A stretch of 41,279 bases of DNA, taken from NCBI GenBank assembly GCA_035546335.1, contig DATKDP010000134.1:1-41279 (forward strand). The letters are read 5' to 3'. Positions within the stretch are counted from its first letter, which is position 1, and each line of letters begins with the position of its first letter. Position numbers and translations under genes: made by a program. This stretch comes from DATKDP01 sp035546335. Lineage in GTDB: Bacteria; Acidobacteriota; Thermoanaerobaculia; Gp7-AA8. Shown in pieces: positions 1 to 8,230 of the stretch. The notes below the pieces were generated by a model. The model was not told where the DNA came from. It made no database searches and worked only from the letters and a program-made list of their open reading frames with translations.

Positions 1-306
<306 letters not shown>

Positions 307-1758
307 CTATCCCCCCCTCCATCCCACCTCCTGCAATTGCGTATCGACCACCTGCGCCCACTCTCCCCGGCATTCCGGATGAGCTCGTGCAGTGAGCAGG
401 ATGGTACGAGCCTCGAGGAGCTCACGCGCCTGCCGCCGGAGCCGCGCCATGTTGAGGAGCGCCCGCAGTCCCGCCTCTCCACTCGATTCCTTCGAGGCGG
501 CGCGACGGTACATTTCGAAGGCCCATTCTGAATCGCCCTGCCGCTCGAGGAACGAGCCGGCACGCACATAGTATGCAGCCGAGAGAGGGGCGCCGGGAGG
601 CTGGAGATTCTGCAGAAGCTCGAGGGCGAGATCGTTGTCGCCGGCGCGAACATGCAGATCGAGCAGCCGGCTGGCGTGCTGTGCTCCATAGGTCCAGTCG
701 GCCGTGCGAACGGCGAGATCGAGCGCCGACCGCCGTGCCTCGATGTTGTCCGGCTGTTCGGCCAGCAGAAGGTCGAGCTGGAGCCGTGCATCGTCGAGAT
801 CGCCTTTGACCAGCGCATCGCCTGCGAGAATCAGACGCTGATCCTGAGTCCACGAGATCTTCCCCTCGATCGATGGGTTGATGAAGGTCTGCTCCACCTG
901 GTACATGTGAAGAACCGCTGCGAATGCGAGCCCCCAGACGAAGCCACCGACGTGAGTCCAGAACGCGACTCCCGAGCCTTCGGTCTCCTGCGTGGCGAGA
1001 TAGAACTGGGTCACGAACCAGAGAGGCAGCACGACGAATGCAGGAAGAAAGAATCGAAAGTGCAGCATCGGTCGCCAGATGAAGGGGACGAAGAAGAATT
1101 CGAGCTTCGAGCGGTAGAAGCGAAACAGATAGGCCCCCATGACGGCCGCGATGGCACCCGAGGCGCCGACCAGCGGCACGAGACTGCCGGAATGCTGGGA
1201 GGTGTGTGTCAGGGTCGCTGCGATTCCGCCGCTGAAGTAAAGGACCGCGAAAATGGGGCGTCCGAAAACATCTTCGATGAATGGCGCAGTCACGAAGAAG
1301 AAGAGAAGGTTTCCGATCAGGTGCATGAAATCGGCGTGGATGAACATCGCAGTGATCATCGAGCGGAGCGATCCTTCAGAAGGAACGTATGCATACCGCA
1401 GCATCGGCGACGCGCGCACCAGCGCGTCGAGCTCGGCGACGAGATCGTCGAGTGACTGCTGCGCGCCGGCAAAGCTTTGCTCGTCCGGCCGCGGCGTCAT
1501 TTCACGGATCTCAGAAAGCCGCTTGCGAAGGGGAGGAGCCAGAGAGTGCTCGATCGTCGGTGGTACCGTGAGGTAGGGATGTTGGAAGAGGTAGCTGAGC
1601 GTCTCATGCCATTTCGCTTCCAGCGGCTCGTAGTCGGTGTGGCGCGACCGGTAGTCCAGGACTCCGAATACGGCGATGTTGACGACGATGATCGCGTAGG
1701 AGATCCACGCATGGCGACGGATCTCCGTTTCGTCACGGCCGATGGGAAAGAAGAGCAT
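307..1758 (-). CDS. Rhomboid family intramembrane serine protease with C-terminal TPR region
   Basis: Predicted 483-residue multi-pass membrane protein. The rhomboid serine motif GASGA places the nucleophile at Ser200, and the partner His is about His269 in HVGGFVWG; together they form the Ser-His dyad that cleaves transmembrane helices. The first helix is near residues 15-35. A long soluble insertion of about 100 residues follows before the HxxxN-type segment (HLIGNLLFFF). Residues about 300-480 are helical and TPR-like, probably for partner binding. I chose the ATG at 1758, giving MLFFPIG, typical of rhomboid N-termini. A GTG at 1788 would overlap the preceding gene. It is the last gene of a minus-strand cluster (zinc ribbon, LemA, M48 protease, receiver), 19 bp after the receiver gene, which suggests membrane protein quality control. 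Its TAG stop lies inside a heptamer repeat. The substrate is unknown. Confidence 0.88.
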   Translation of the reverse strand: MLFFPIGRDETEIRRHAWISYAIIVVNIAVFGVLDYRSRHTDYEPLEAKWHETLSYLFQHPYLTVPPTIEHSLAPPLRKRLSEIREMTPRPDEQSFAGAQQSLDDLVAELDALVRASPMLRYAYVPSEGSLRSMITAMFIHADFMHLIGNLLFFFVTAPFIEDVFGRPIFAVLYFSGGIAATLTHTSQHSGSLVPLVGASGAIAAVMGAYLFRFYRSKLEFFFVPFIWRPMLHFRFFLPAFVVLPLWFVTQFYLATQETEGSGVAFWTHVGGFVWGLAFAAVLHMYQVEQTFINPSIEGKISWTQDQRLILAGDALVKGDLDDARLQLDLLLAEQPDNIEARRSALDLAVRTADWTYGAQHASRLLDLHVRAGDNDLALELLQNLQPPGAPLSAAYYVRAGSFLERQGDSEWAFEMYRRAASKESSGEAGLRALLNMARLRRQARELLEARTILLTARAHPECRGEWAQVVDTQLQEVGWRGG

Positions 1759-1777
1759 GGACGTTTGCCTTGCCGGG

Positions 1778-2149
1778 TCAGCCGGCACCGGTCGAATTGC
1801 GAACGGCGCGCATCAGATCGGCGATGTCGAATGGCTTGCGGATCACCGGCACCGCATCGTATCCCTTCAGACCCTGGAGGTCCTTTTCCCCCACGGCGGT
1901 CATCACCACCACCCGTTGCAGCATTGCCGGCCGCTGTTCGGACAGGAACTGCAGAATCTCGAAGCCGGACACGAGCGGCATCATCAGGTCGAGCACGATC
2001 AGTGAATACTCCGAGAGGCCGAGCTTGAGAACGGCCTCGAGCCCGTCGCTCGCCGTGTCGACGTCGTACTCCTCGCGGGTGAGAAGCGTCGTCACCAGGC
2101 TTCGGATGGCGTGATCGTCATCCACTACGAGTGCATTGCAAACGCCCAT
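1778..2149 (-). CDS. Single-domain response regulator (receiver only)
   Basis: Predicted 123-residue cytoplasmic CheY-like receiver with no output domain. The acidic triad is DDD at residues 10-12, the phospho-acceptor is Asp54 in VLDLMMP, the switch Thr is Thr84 and the conserved Lys is Lys105 in RKPF, so the phosphorylation site looks intact. The ATG at 2149 is preceded by a strong GGGAGG Shine-Dalgarno. A GTG at 2209 overlapping the protease stop as GTGA would add 20 residues unlike a receiver N-terminus. It lies between the M48 protease and the rhomboid gene with short gaps, so it is probably co-transcribed. No histidine kinase is encoded nearby, so its kinase and target are unknown. Confidence 0.88.
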   Translation of the reverse strand: MGVCNALVVDDDHAIRSLVTTLLTREEYDVDTASDGLEAVLKLGLSEYSLIVLDLMMPLVSGFEILQFLSEQRPAMLQRVVVMTAVGEKDLQGLKGYDAVPVIRKPFDIADLMRAVRNSTGAG

Positions 2150-2205
2150 CGCCCTCCCGCAGGTCCTCCGGGACTCCTCGATCAGTGTATCGCGACCGCC
2201 GCCGG

Positions 2206-3459
2206 TCACTCCACCGGCGTTCGAGCCTCATCCGCTTCCGCGGCGGGCACAGCAGGAACGGCGTGCATGCGCGAGCAATGGGGGCACTCGATCTTCTTGC
2301 CGGCGAACGCTGGAGGTACCTTGAGATTCGTTCCACAGCTGCAGGCGATGAATGCGTAGTGCTGCAGGTGCCACAACAGGTCGGTCGCCTCACGAGTCCG
2401 ATCGAGCAGCGTTCTCGGATCGCCGATCCCCGCCGTTCGTGGTGGCGCCGGCCGCCGCTCTGCGGCGAGCTCGACGAGCGGGATCACGCCGACGGCTCTT
2501 CCCGTGACCCGCTTGAAAGCCTGCTCATAGGTCGAGAAACCGGGCGATCCTCCCATCGACCGGAGAATCCGAACGCGCTGGCTGGTCGGGGGATGCGTGG
2601 AGGTCAGATCGGCCAGCCCCCGAGCCGTGACACGAAGCGGATTGACGATGTAAAGAGCCGCCGTCGCCGTGGTCGCTGACTGCAGTTTTTTCGTCGAGCC
2701 CGCGAGTTTCTCGAGAGCGCTGGCGAGACCTTCGGGGTATCGGCTGTACAGTGCTCCGCACGCGTCGGCAAGGTATTCCCGCTTGCGCGACACGGCGAGG
2801 TAGATGAGGCGGGCGATCAGCGGAGCGAAGAGGATCACCAGCACCACGACGATCAGCAGGATCGCCTCGGCCTGACCGCCGCGGCGTGAGTCGCGTCCTC
2901 CGGTCCGCGACCTCGATCCGTAGAAGAGGCTGCGCCGGCCGATGTCGGCGAGGAGCACGATGCTCCCCAGCATGACGGTGACCATCGTCATGTAGAGCAC
3001 GTCACGGTTGCGGACGTGAGCGATCTCGTGGGCGATCACTCCCTGCAGCTCGTCGCGTGTGAGGAGCTTGAGCAGCCCGGAGGTCACGGCGACCGACGCA
3101 TGATCGGCGTCGCGTCCCGTCGCGAACGCGTTGGGCGCATCGTCGTCGATGATCCAGATGTCGGGGACCCGCGGGGTTCCCGATGCGACGCACATTTCCT
3201 CGACGACATTGAAGAGAATCGGGTGATCCGTCTTGTCGATCTGCCTGGCCCGCGAGATCGCAAGGAGAAGGCGGCCTCCCTGAAAATAGGCCGTCAGCGA
3301 CATGACCACCCAGATGACGAGTCCTCCGAAGAGTCCGAGCGGGCCGACGCCGGCGCCGAGCGCCTCCCCAACGGCATAGCCGAGGGTGAGAAGAACGAGG
3401 GCCATGCCGGCGACGAGGAACGCCGAACGCTGCTGATTGGCCCGAATGAGCTCGAACAT
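2206..3459 (-). CDS. HtpX-like M48 family membrane metalloprotease with C-terminal zinc ribbon
   Basis: Predicted 417-residue zinc metalloprotease of the inner membrane. Two hydrophobic segments lie within the first 60 residues. The zinc motif HEIAH is at 144-148, followed by RNRD. Further hydrophobic segments lie near 165-220, and the third-ligand region REYLADA follows, as in M48/HtpX. The extra feature is a C-terminal extension of about 100 residues ending in a CxC...CPHC zinc-ribbon-like module, not part of classical HtpX. HtpX proteases degrade damaged membrane proteins. The gene follows lemA by 26 bp; LemA-M48 pairs are common in bacteria. The ATG at 3459 gives a normal HtpX-like hydrophobic N-terminus. 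Confidence 0.9.
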   Translation of the reverse strand: MFELIRANQQRSAFLVAGMALVLLTLGYAVGEALGAGVGPLGLFGGLVIWVVMSLTAYFQGGRLLLAISRARQIDKTDHPILFNVVEEMCVASGTPRVPDIWIIDDDAPNAFATGRDADHASVAVTSGLLKLLTRDELQGVIAHEIAHVRNRDVLYMTMVTVMLGSIVLLADIGRRSLFYGSRSRTGGRDSRRGGQAEAILLIVVVLVILFAPLIARLIYLAVSRKREYLADACGALYSRYPEGLASALEKLAGSTKKLQSATTATAALYIVNPLRVTARGLADLTSTHPPTSQRVRILRSMGGSPGFSTYEQAFKRVTGRAVGVIPLVELAAERRPAPPRTAGIGDPRTLLDRTREATDLLWHLQHYAFIACSCGTNLKVPPAFAGKKIECPHCSRMHAVPAVPAAEADEARTPVE

Positions 3460-3485
3460 CGGCGGCGCAGAGGGGGACTAGGGCA

Positions 3486-4040
3486 CTAGAACTGCACCTT
3501 GACCGCCTGGCGTGCCTCCGGCGTTTCGACTTCGAAGAACTGCGCCTTCTCGAAATTGAACCTTCCGGCGATGAGATTGGCAGGAAACATCTCGATCCGG
3601 TTGTTGAGGCGCAGCACGGAATCGTTGTAATACTGTCGCGCGAAGCTGATCTTGTTCTCCGTCGAAGTGAGCTCCTCCTGAAGCGCGAGGAAGTTCTGAT
3701 TGGCCTTCAGCTCGGGATAATTCTCGGCTACGGCGAAGAGCGAGCGAAGGGTCTGCGAGAGAACGTTCTCGACGCGAGCCTTGTCCTCGAGGTTGCCGCT
3801 GACGTTCACCGCCTGTTGCCGGGCGCGGGTGACGGCTTCCAATGTCTCGCGCTCGTGCGTCATGTAGCCCTTGACCGTCTCGACCAGGTTCGGAATCAGA
3901 TCGTGGCGGCGGTTCAACTGCACGTCGATCTGGCTCCAGGCGTTCTTGACTTCGTTGCGCGCTCGAACGAGCGCATTGTAGAGGCCGACGACGAAAAACA
4001 ACGCGACGACGATGAGCAGCAGGATGACGATCCCAGTCAA
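3486..4040 (-). CDS. lemA: LemA family protein
   Basis: Predicted 184-residue protein with one N-terminal membrane helix (residues about 3-22) followed by the LemA signature: NEVKNAWSQIDVQLNRR, then DLIPNLVETVKGY, then ENKISFARQYYNDSV. The rest is helical. The molecular function of LemA is not established. The start is an unusual TTG at 4040, supported by a strong GGAGGTGA six to seven bases upstream and by overlap with the preceding stop as TTGA, which suggests translational coupling. It sits between the zinc-ribbon gene and the M48 protease gene, the familiar LemA neighbourhood. Family assignment is secure; role in protease regulation is inference. Confidence 0.93.
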   Translation of the reverse strand: MTGIVILLLIVVALFFVVGLYNALVRARNEVKNAWSQIDVQLNRRHDLIPNLVETVKGYMTHERETLEAVTRARQQAVNVSGNLEDKARVENVLSQTLRSLFAVAENYPELKANQNFLALQEELTSTENKISFARQYYNDSVLRLNNRIEMFPANLIAGRFNFEKAQFFEVETPEARQAVKVQF

Positions 4041-4474
4041 CGTTCACCTCCAGTGTTGATCGGCGGAGTCGGCGGCGCGGCAGGCCCGCTGCCGAACAGC
4101 TCTCCCAGAAAATTCACGACCTCGCGGGGCGCGTCGGTCTTCGGCGATCGATCGACCAGGCCGCCCAGCTCACCGCGATCGAGCCAGAGGCCTTCCCCCG
4201 CCGGGCAGCGATCGATATAGAGTGAGTAACCGCGACCGATGTCCACCTTGTCCATCGCTTTGCGACAGCGTGGACAGCGCCGCGGCTTCTCGCTGCTCGC
4301 CGAGGCGGGGCGTCCGATTGCCTGCAGGTCGATCGCATGGCCGGTCGAATCAGCCAGCAGCTCGAGCTCTCCCTCGTCGAACCAGAGTCCACGGCAGTTG
4401 AGGCAGTAGTCGACTTCGATCTGCTGCCGTTCCACGGCGATCAATGGCGTGATGCAAACGGGGCATTCCATCAT
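4037..4474 (-). CDS. zf-TFIIB domain protein with two zinc ribbons
   Basis: Predicted 145-residue soluble protein. Two copies of the zf-TFIIB pattern are visible. The first is CPVC...CLNCRGLWFDEGEL near the N-terminus. The second is CPRC near the middle, followed by DRCPAGEGLWLDRGEL. In the second copy the CxxC has become C-P-A-G, so one zinc ligand is missing. The C-terminus is a short Pro-rich tail. Two adjacent ATGs (4474 and 4471) can start the protein; a longer reading to 4591 would add low-quality sequence. It is the first gene of the LemA-M48-receiver-rhomboid cluster. Function is unknown; the location suggests membrane proteostasis. Confidence 0.8.
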   Translation of the reverse strand: MMECPVCITPLIAVERQQIEVDYCLNCRGLWFDEGELELLADSTGHAIDLQAIGRPASASSEKPRRCPRCRKAMDKVDIGRGYSLYIDRCPAGEGLWLDRGELGGLVDRSPKTDAPREVVNFLGELFGSGPAAPPTPPINTGGER

Positions 4475-4537
4475 ATCGCTCGGATCCGGGACTGATTGCT
4501 GCGCTGTTGTACCACAGGGACGCCTCCCGACGCACGA

Positions 4538-4566
4538 TCGACTCCCATGGGGACTCGCGATACACT
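4538..4566 (+). promoter_or_regulatory. Candidate sigma-70-type promoter for the GGDEF-EAL gene
   Basis: TCGACT (4538-4543) and TACACT (4561-4566) are separated by 17 bp, each matching the consensus at four of six positions. It lies 23 bp before the chosen ATG in the divergent region between the zinc-ribbon gene and the GGDEF-EAL gene. It is a pattern match only. Confidence 0.3.
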
Positions 4567-4589
4567 GGCGGGAGATCGGCAGCCAACCC

Positions 4590-6473
4590 ATGCTCGAAGA
4601 GAATGCCCTTGCAGGGCACCCGCCGGTGGCACCCGCGCCGCAGCGTTTTCAGATCGTCGGCGGCGGCCTCGCGCCGGCCCATCTGCCGGCGACGATGCCT
4701 GGGGCGATCGCCCTGGGAGAGGGGGGTGACCCCGACGCCCTGGCCCGGCTCGTCCCGCTCGTCGTCGAGCATTCGCCCGAGGGGATCATCCTGATCGAGC
4801 CGTCGCACGACGATCGCGGCCCGCGGATTCTCTATGCCAACCAGTCATTCTGCAGAATGACTGGAGCCGAGCGCAGCGAGGTGACGGGACAGCAGCTCGA
4901 GATCTTTCAGGACGAGGAAAGCGACCGTGCCGTCCGCGACGCCCTGCTCCATCCGCTCTGCCAGCGCAAGCCCGTCGAGGGAGAAGCGGTCGCCTTCCGT
5001 CGCAATGGCTCCCGCTATTCGGTCGAGCTTCTTCTCGTTCCGATCCACGACGCGCATGGAGAGGTGGCTTTCTGGATCGCCTACCTCAGGGACATCAGCG
5101 AGCGAAAAGCGCAGCTCGCCGCGCTGCAGCAACAGGCCCTCCACGATGTTTTGACTCAACTGCCGAATCGAACGCTGCTGCTCGACCGGATGGAGCAGGC
5201 CGTTCTCGTGGGCCGCAGAACGAATGCTCCCCTCGCCCTGATGATCATGGATCTCGACGGTTTCAAAGAGGTGAATGACAGCCTTGGTCACCACTTCGGA
5301 GACCTCCTTCTCCAGCAGGTCGCCAGACGCCTTCGCAGTGAAACGAGCGAGTCCGACACCGTCGCCCGGCTCGGAGGCGACGAGTTCGCATTCGTTCTGC
5401 CGGCCGTCGGTGACGCGCGCGTCGCAACGCGCGTCGCGCGGAGGATCCTGAAGGCCCTCGAAAAGCCGTTCATTCTCGAAGAGCAGAAATGCGAGGTTGG
5501 GGCGAGCATCGGCATCGCGATCTTCCCCGAGCACGGCACCGACGCCGCGACGCTGATGCGGCATGCCGACACGGCGATGTACTTCGCCAAGCGCAAAGGG
5601 CGTGGCTGCTCGGTCTACACCTCCGAGCTCGACCCGCACAGCCCCGTCTCGCTCACGCTCGGTGTCGAGCTGCGCGAGGCCATCGAACAGAACCAGCTCG
5701 TTCTCTATTACCAGCCGAAGATTCACCTGCAGACCGGCGTGGTCACTCGCGCCGAAGCTCTCGTCCGCTGGAATCATCCGCAACGAGGCCTCCTGCCACC
5801 CGATCAGTTCATTCCGCTGGCAGAGCGCACCGGCCTGATCAAGCCGCTCACCGACTGGGTTCTCGACAACGCACTGCGCCAGTGCCGTATCTGGCAGGAT
5901 GCCGGGCTCCCCCTGCATGTGGCGGTCAATGTTTCTTCCAAGACGCTGCAGGAGCATTCGCTCCCGCAGATCGTCGCTTCCTACCTCGAGAAGTGGCGTG
6001 TCGAACCGCGAGCCCTGAAGCTCGAGATCACCGAGAGCAGCATCATGGCCGATCCTCCGCACGTCTTCGCCATCCTCTCGCTGTTGCAGACTCTCGGTGT
6101 TCGATTGTCGCTCGACGACTTCGGAACCGGCTTCTCTTCGCTCATGCACCTCCGGCAGCTTCCTGTGGACGAGATCAAGATCGACAAGTCGTTCGTCATG
6201 GGAATGGCGAGCAGCGCCGGCGACCGGGCGATCGTTCGCGCCACGATCGATCTCGCGCACAACCTCGGACGTCAGGTCGTCGCTGAAGGCGTCGATGACG
6301 ACGAGACCTGCAGACTGCTTGCAAGTCTCGGATGCGACATGGCGCAAGGCTACTCCTTCACGCCGCCGCTTCCCTGCGCGGCGTTCGAGGAATGGCTCGA
6401 GGTGACCGGTTGGGGATTCACCGTCTGGCGCGATCTGATCCTGTCGCCCAGATCGGCGCGATCGCTGGCCTGA
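4590..6473 (+). CDS. PAS-GGDEF-EAL cyclic-di-GMP signalling protein
   Basis: Predicted 627-residue protein without an obvious membrane segment. A PAS domain (about 61-175, with the ILYANQSFCRMTG core) is followed by GGDEF (motif at about 262-266) and EAL (motif at about 389-391). GGDEF domains make c-di-GMP and EAL domains hydrolyse it. Both catalytic signatures look intact: LGGDEF, EALVRW, ITES, DDFGTG, KIDKSFV and AEGV. The I-site (RxxD five residues before GGDEF) reads SESD, so product feedback inhibition at that site is probably lost. I chose the ATG at 4590; upstream codons remain open to 4449 but look non-coding. The N-terminal 50 residues are low-complexity. The signal sensed is unknown, and so is whether net activity is synthesis or hydrolysis. 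Confidence 0.93.
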   Translation: MLEENALAGHPPVAPAPQRFQIVGGGLAPAHLPATMPGAIALGEGGDPDALARLVPLVVEHSPEGIILIEPSHDDRGPRILYANQSFCRMTGAERSEVTGQQLEIFQDEESDRAVRDALLHPLCQRKPVEGEAVAFRRNGSRYSVELLLVPIHDAHGEVAFWIAYLRDISERKAQLAALQQQALHDVLTQLPNRTLLLDRMEQAVLVGRRTNAPLALMIMDLDGFKEVNDSLGHHFGDLLLQQVARRLRSETSESDTVARLGGDEFAFVLPAVGDARVATRVARRILKALEKPFILEEQKCEVGASIGIAIFPEHGTDAATLMRHADTAMYFAKRKGRGCSVYTSELDPHSPVSLTLGVELREAIEQNQLVLYYQPKIHLQTGVVTRAEALVRWNHPQRGLLPPDQFIPLAERTGLIKPLTDWVLDNALRQCRIWQDAGLPLHVAVNVSSKTLQEHSLPQIVASYLEKWRVEPRALKLEITESSIMADPPHVFAILSLLQTLGVRLSLDDFGTGFSSLMHLRQLPVDEIKIDKSFVMGMASSAGDRAIVRATIDLAHNLGRQVVAEGVDDDETCRLLASLGCDMAQGYSFTPPLPCAAFEEWLEVTGWGFTVWRDLILSPRSARSLA

Positions 6474-6574
6474 TCGGGCCGCCTGGCGCGAGGGACGGAG
6501 CCGAGGGCTTGCCGCGCCGCAGCGCAATCGCTTCGTCCGGGTGCTTGTCCTGAACTCCCCGATCCCGCCGCTGT

Positions 6575-6599
6575 GGAACCTTTTTCGCGCTGGGTCGTT
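6575..6599 (+). promoter_or_regulatory. Candidate ECF-type (self-activated) promoter
   Basis: GGAAC (6575-6579) resembles the -35 element of many ECF sigma-dependent promoters, and CGTT (6596-6599) lies 16 bp further at the -10 position. The pair is about 20 bp before the sigma gene ATG, consistent with autoregulation. No second copy was searched for systematically. Confidence 0.4.
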
Positions 6600-6617
6600 T
6601 GTTTCTTCGGAGGCTGC

Positions 6618-7223
6618 ATGGAGCAGGCGACCGACGGGCAGTTGATGTCGCTGACGCGCGAGGGCGACACGGAAGCATTCGCGGTGCTGATCGACCGCTA
6701 CAAGGATGCCCTCGTCAACTATCTGCGCCATCTGACCGGTTCGCGTGAGCAGGCGGAGGAGTATGCGCAGGAGGCGTTCGTGCGGCTGTTTTCGAGAGCC
6801 TGGCGGTACGACGATCGCGGAAAGCTCGCTCCCTATCTCTTCCGGATCGCGATGAATCTGATCAGGAGCGATTACCGGAGGGCGAAACGATGGGAAGTGC
6901 TCAGCCTCGAGTTTCTTCGCCGCGACGCGCGTCCCGCACCCTCGCCGCAACGGATGCTTCTGGAGAAGGAGATCGTTCGCGAAGTAGCGGAAGCATTGTC
7001 GGCGCTCCCGCTTCACTACCGGGCGCCTCTGGTTCTTCGCGAGATCGAAGGGTGGTCGTATCAGGAGATCGCCGAAGCGCTCGGCTGTCGCGAAGGGACG
7101 ATCAAGTCGCGTCTCTGCCGTGGGCGCGAGCTGCTCAGAGGCCTGCTCGCCGAATTCTGGAATGGAGGAGGATGCAATGAACGACAGCGAGCTTCACGAG
7201 CTGTTGACCAGGCTCCCGCGTGA
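6618..7223 (+). CDS. ECF-type RNA polymerase sigma factor
   Basis: Predicted 201-residue sigma-70 family factor. Region 2 runs from about residue 10 to 85 (DRYKDALVNYLRHL, then AQEAFVRLFSRAW, then NLIRSDYRR), and region 4 from about 115 to 175 (LPLHYRAPLVLREIEGWSY, then IAEALGCREGTIKSRL), the usual two-domain ECF layout. The ATG at 6618 follows GGAGG by five bases. The gene overlaps the next gene by 47 bp, so its last 15 or so residues are read through the start of the anti-sigma gene and look unconserved. With the downstream membrane protein and secreted PDZ protein it forms a compact envelope-stress-type unit. The regulon cannot be read from here. Confidence 0.93.
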   Translation: MEQATDGQLMSLTREGDTEAFAVLIDRYKDALVNYLRHLTGSREQAEEYAQEAFVRLFSRAWRYDDRGKLAPYLFRIAMNLIRSDYRRAKRWEVLSLEFLRRDARPAPSPQRMLLEKEIVREVAEALSALPLHYRAPLVLREIEGWSYQEIAEALGCREGTIKSRLCRGRELLRGLLAEFWNGGGCNERQRASRAVDQAPA

Positions 7224-7566
7224 GGGCGCGAGCCGGCACTTCACGGCGACCGTGCTCGGGCGACTGGGGCGATCGCGCCGGTTGGCATCCATACGGATCG
7301 CCGCCGCCGTTGCGTTCGTCGCGCTGACCGCCCTGATCGGAGTCACATTCGGCGTGGTGGAGAGTCGCGAGGCGCATGCAATGGCTGAGCTGCGGACCGA
7401 ACAGGAGCGTATCCGCACCGAGCTGGAGAGCCTGAAACGACTCTCGGCGAACTGGGAGCCGGTGATTCATCTCGGTTCGGATGGCGACGTCGAATATGTT
7501 CTCGATCTGCGTACGGCAAATGATGAGCCGGCGCCGCCGGTCGTCAGACTATCCAATTCGTATTGA
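7177..7566 (+). CDS. Small single-pass membrane protein, probable anti-sigma factor
   Basis: Predicted 129-residue protein with a basic N-terminal domain of about 40 residues, one membrane helix (about 45-65), then a periplasmic coiled coil (AELRTEQERIRTELESL) and a short tail. The ATG at 7177 follows GGAGGAGG by five bases and lies inside the sigma gene, a coupling common for sigma/anti-sigma pairs. There is no HxxxCxxC zinc motif, so it is not a ZAS-type anti-sigma. The assignment rests on position and topology. It could instead be a sensor subunit for the PDZ protein encoded next. Confidence 0.7.
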   Translation: MNDSELHELLTRLPREGASRHFTATVLGRLGRSRRLASIRIAAAVAFVALTALIGVTFGVVESREAHAMAELRTEQERIRTELESLKRLSANWEPVIHLGSDGDVEYVLDLRTANDEPAPPVVRLSNSY

Positions 7567-7577
7567 CGGAGGAATCG

Positions 7578-8228
7578 ATGAAGAAGACGACGATTGTGAT
7601 GCTGGTGGTGGCGGTGCTGATGACGGTTTCGGCCTCGGGTGCGGACAAGCGCGAGATGGTCGTGATCCGCGATGGGAACGTGATGAAGCTCGACGGCGAA
7701 TCGATGCATCTGTTCGAGCGTGGCTTCATCGGCGTCGAGCTTTTGAATCTGACGCCCGAGCTCCGCTCTCATTTCGGAGCGGCGAATGGAGGGATTCTCG
7801 TCTCGCGCGTGACTGCGGACGGGCCGGCGGCGAAGGCCGGTCTGAGGGTCGGTGATCTGATCACGGCGATCGACGGCGTCGCCGTCGATTCCTCGAACGC
7901 GGCAGGGCGGTTGATCCAGTCGAAAAAAGAGGGAGAGCAGGTGAGGATCGACGTCCTTCGCAATGGCGCCCGGCAGACGCTGGTGGCATCCGCCGCACGG
8001 AAGGAGCTTCGAGGTGCGCGCCTGCTGCTCGACGGGGATCTGCCTTCGCTCGAGATGCTGGAGGCTCCGGAGATCAAGGTCGCGATGGAGAAGGTTCAGA
8101 CATTCTTCGACAGCCCGGAATGGAAGGCGCGGGTCGAGAAGCTGCAGGACTGCACGCGCGTGCAACAGCGGGTGCGCGACCTCGAAAGCCGCCTCGCGGA
8201 TCTCGAAAAACGGCTGCAGCCGCGGTGA
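7578..8228 (+). CDS. Secreted PDZ-domain protein
   Basis: Predicted 216-residue exported protein. A signal peptide occupies about residues 1-22 (MKK..., cleavage likely after ASG). A PDZ domain spans about 45-140, with the carboxylate-binding-loop region GFIGVELL and the typical GPAAKAGLRVGDLITAIDG. The C-terminal 40 residues form a charged coiled coil. No protease domain is attached, unlike DegP/DegS. The ATG at 7578 follows GGAGGA. It is third in the sigma/anti-sigma unit, so it may present unfolded C-termini to a sensor or protease; that is inference. Its stop is 2 bp from the stop of the convergent pseudopilin gene, leaving no room for a separate terminator. Confidence 0.85.
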   Translation: MKKTTIVMLVVAVLMTVSASGADKREMVVIRDGNVMKLDGESMHLFERGFIGVELLNLTPELRSHFGAANGGILVSRVTADGPAAKAGLRVGDLITAIDGVAVDSSNAAGRLIQSKKEGEQVRIDVLRNGARQTLVASAARKELRGARLLLDGDLPSLEMLEAPEIKVAMEKVQTFFDSPEWKARVEKLQDCTRVQQRVRDLESRLADLEKRLQPR

Positions 8229-8230
8229 GA

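Noticed and set aside
4845..7016. A 723-codon open frame on the minus strand opposite the GGDEF-EAL and sigma genes
   Set aside because: It is the mirror of two clearly recognised genes in a GC-rich genome; its translation is full of Arg, Asp and Gln without any family motif.
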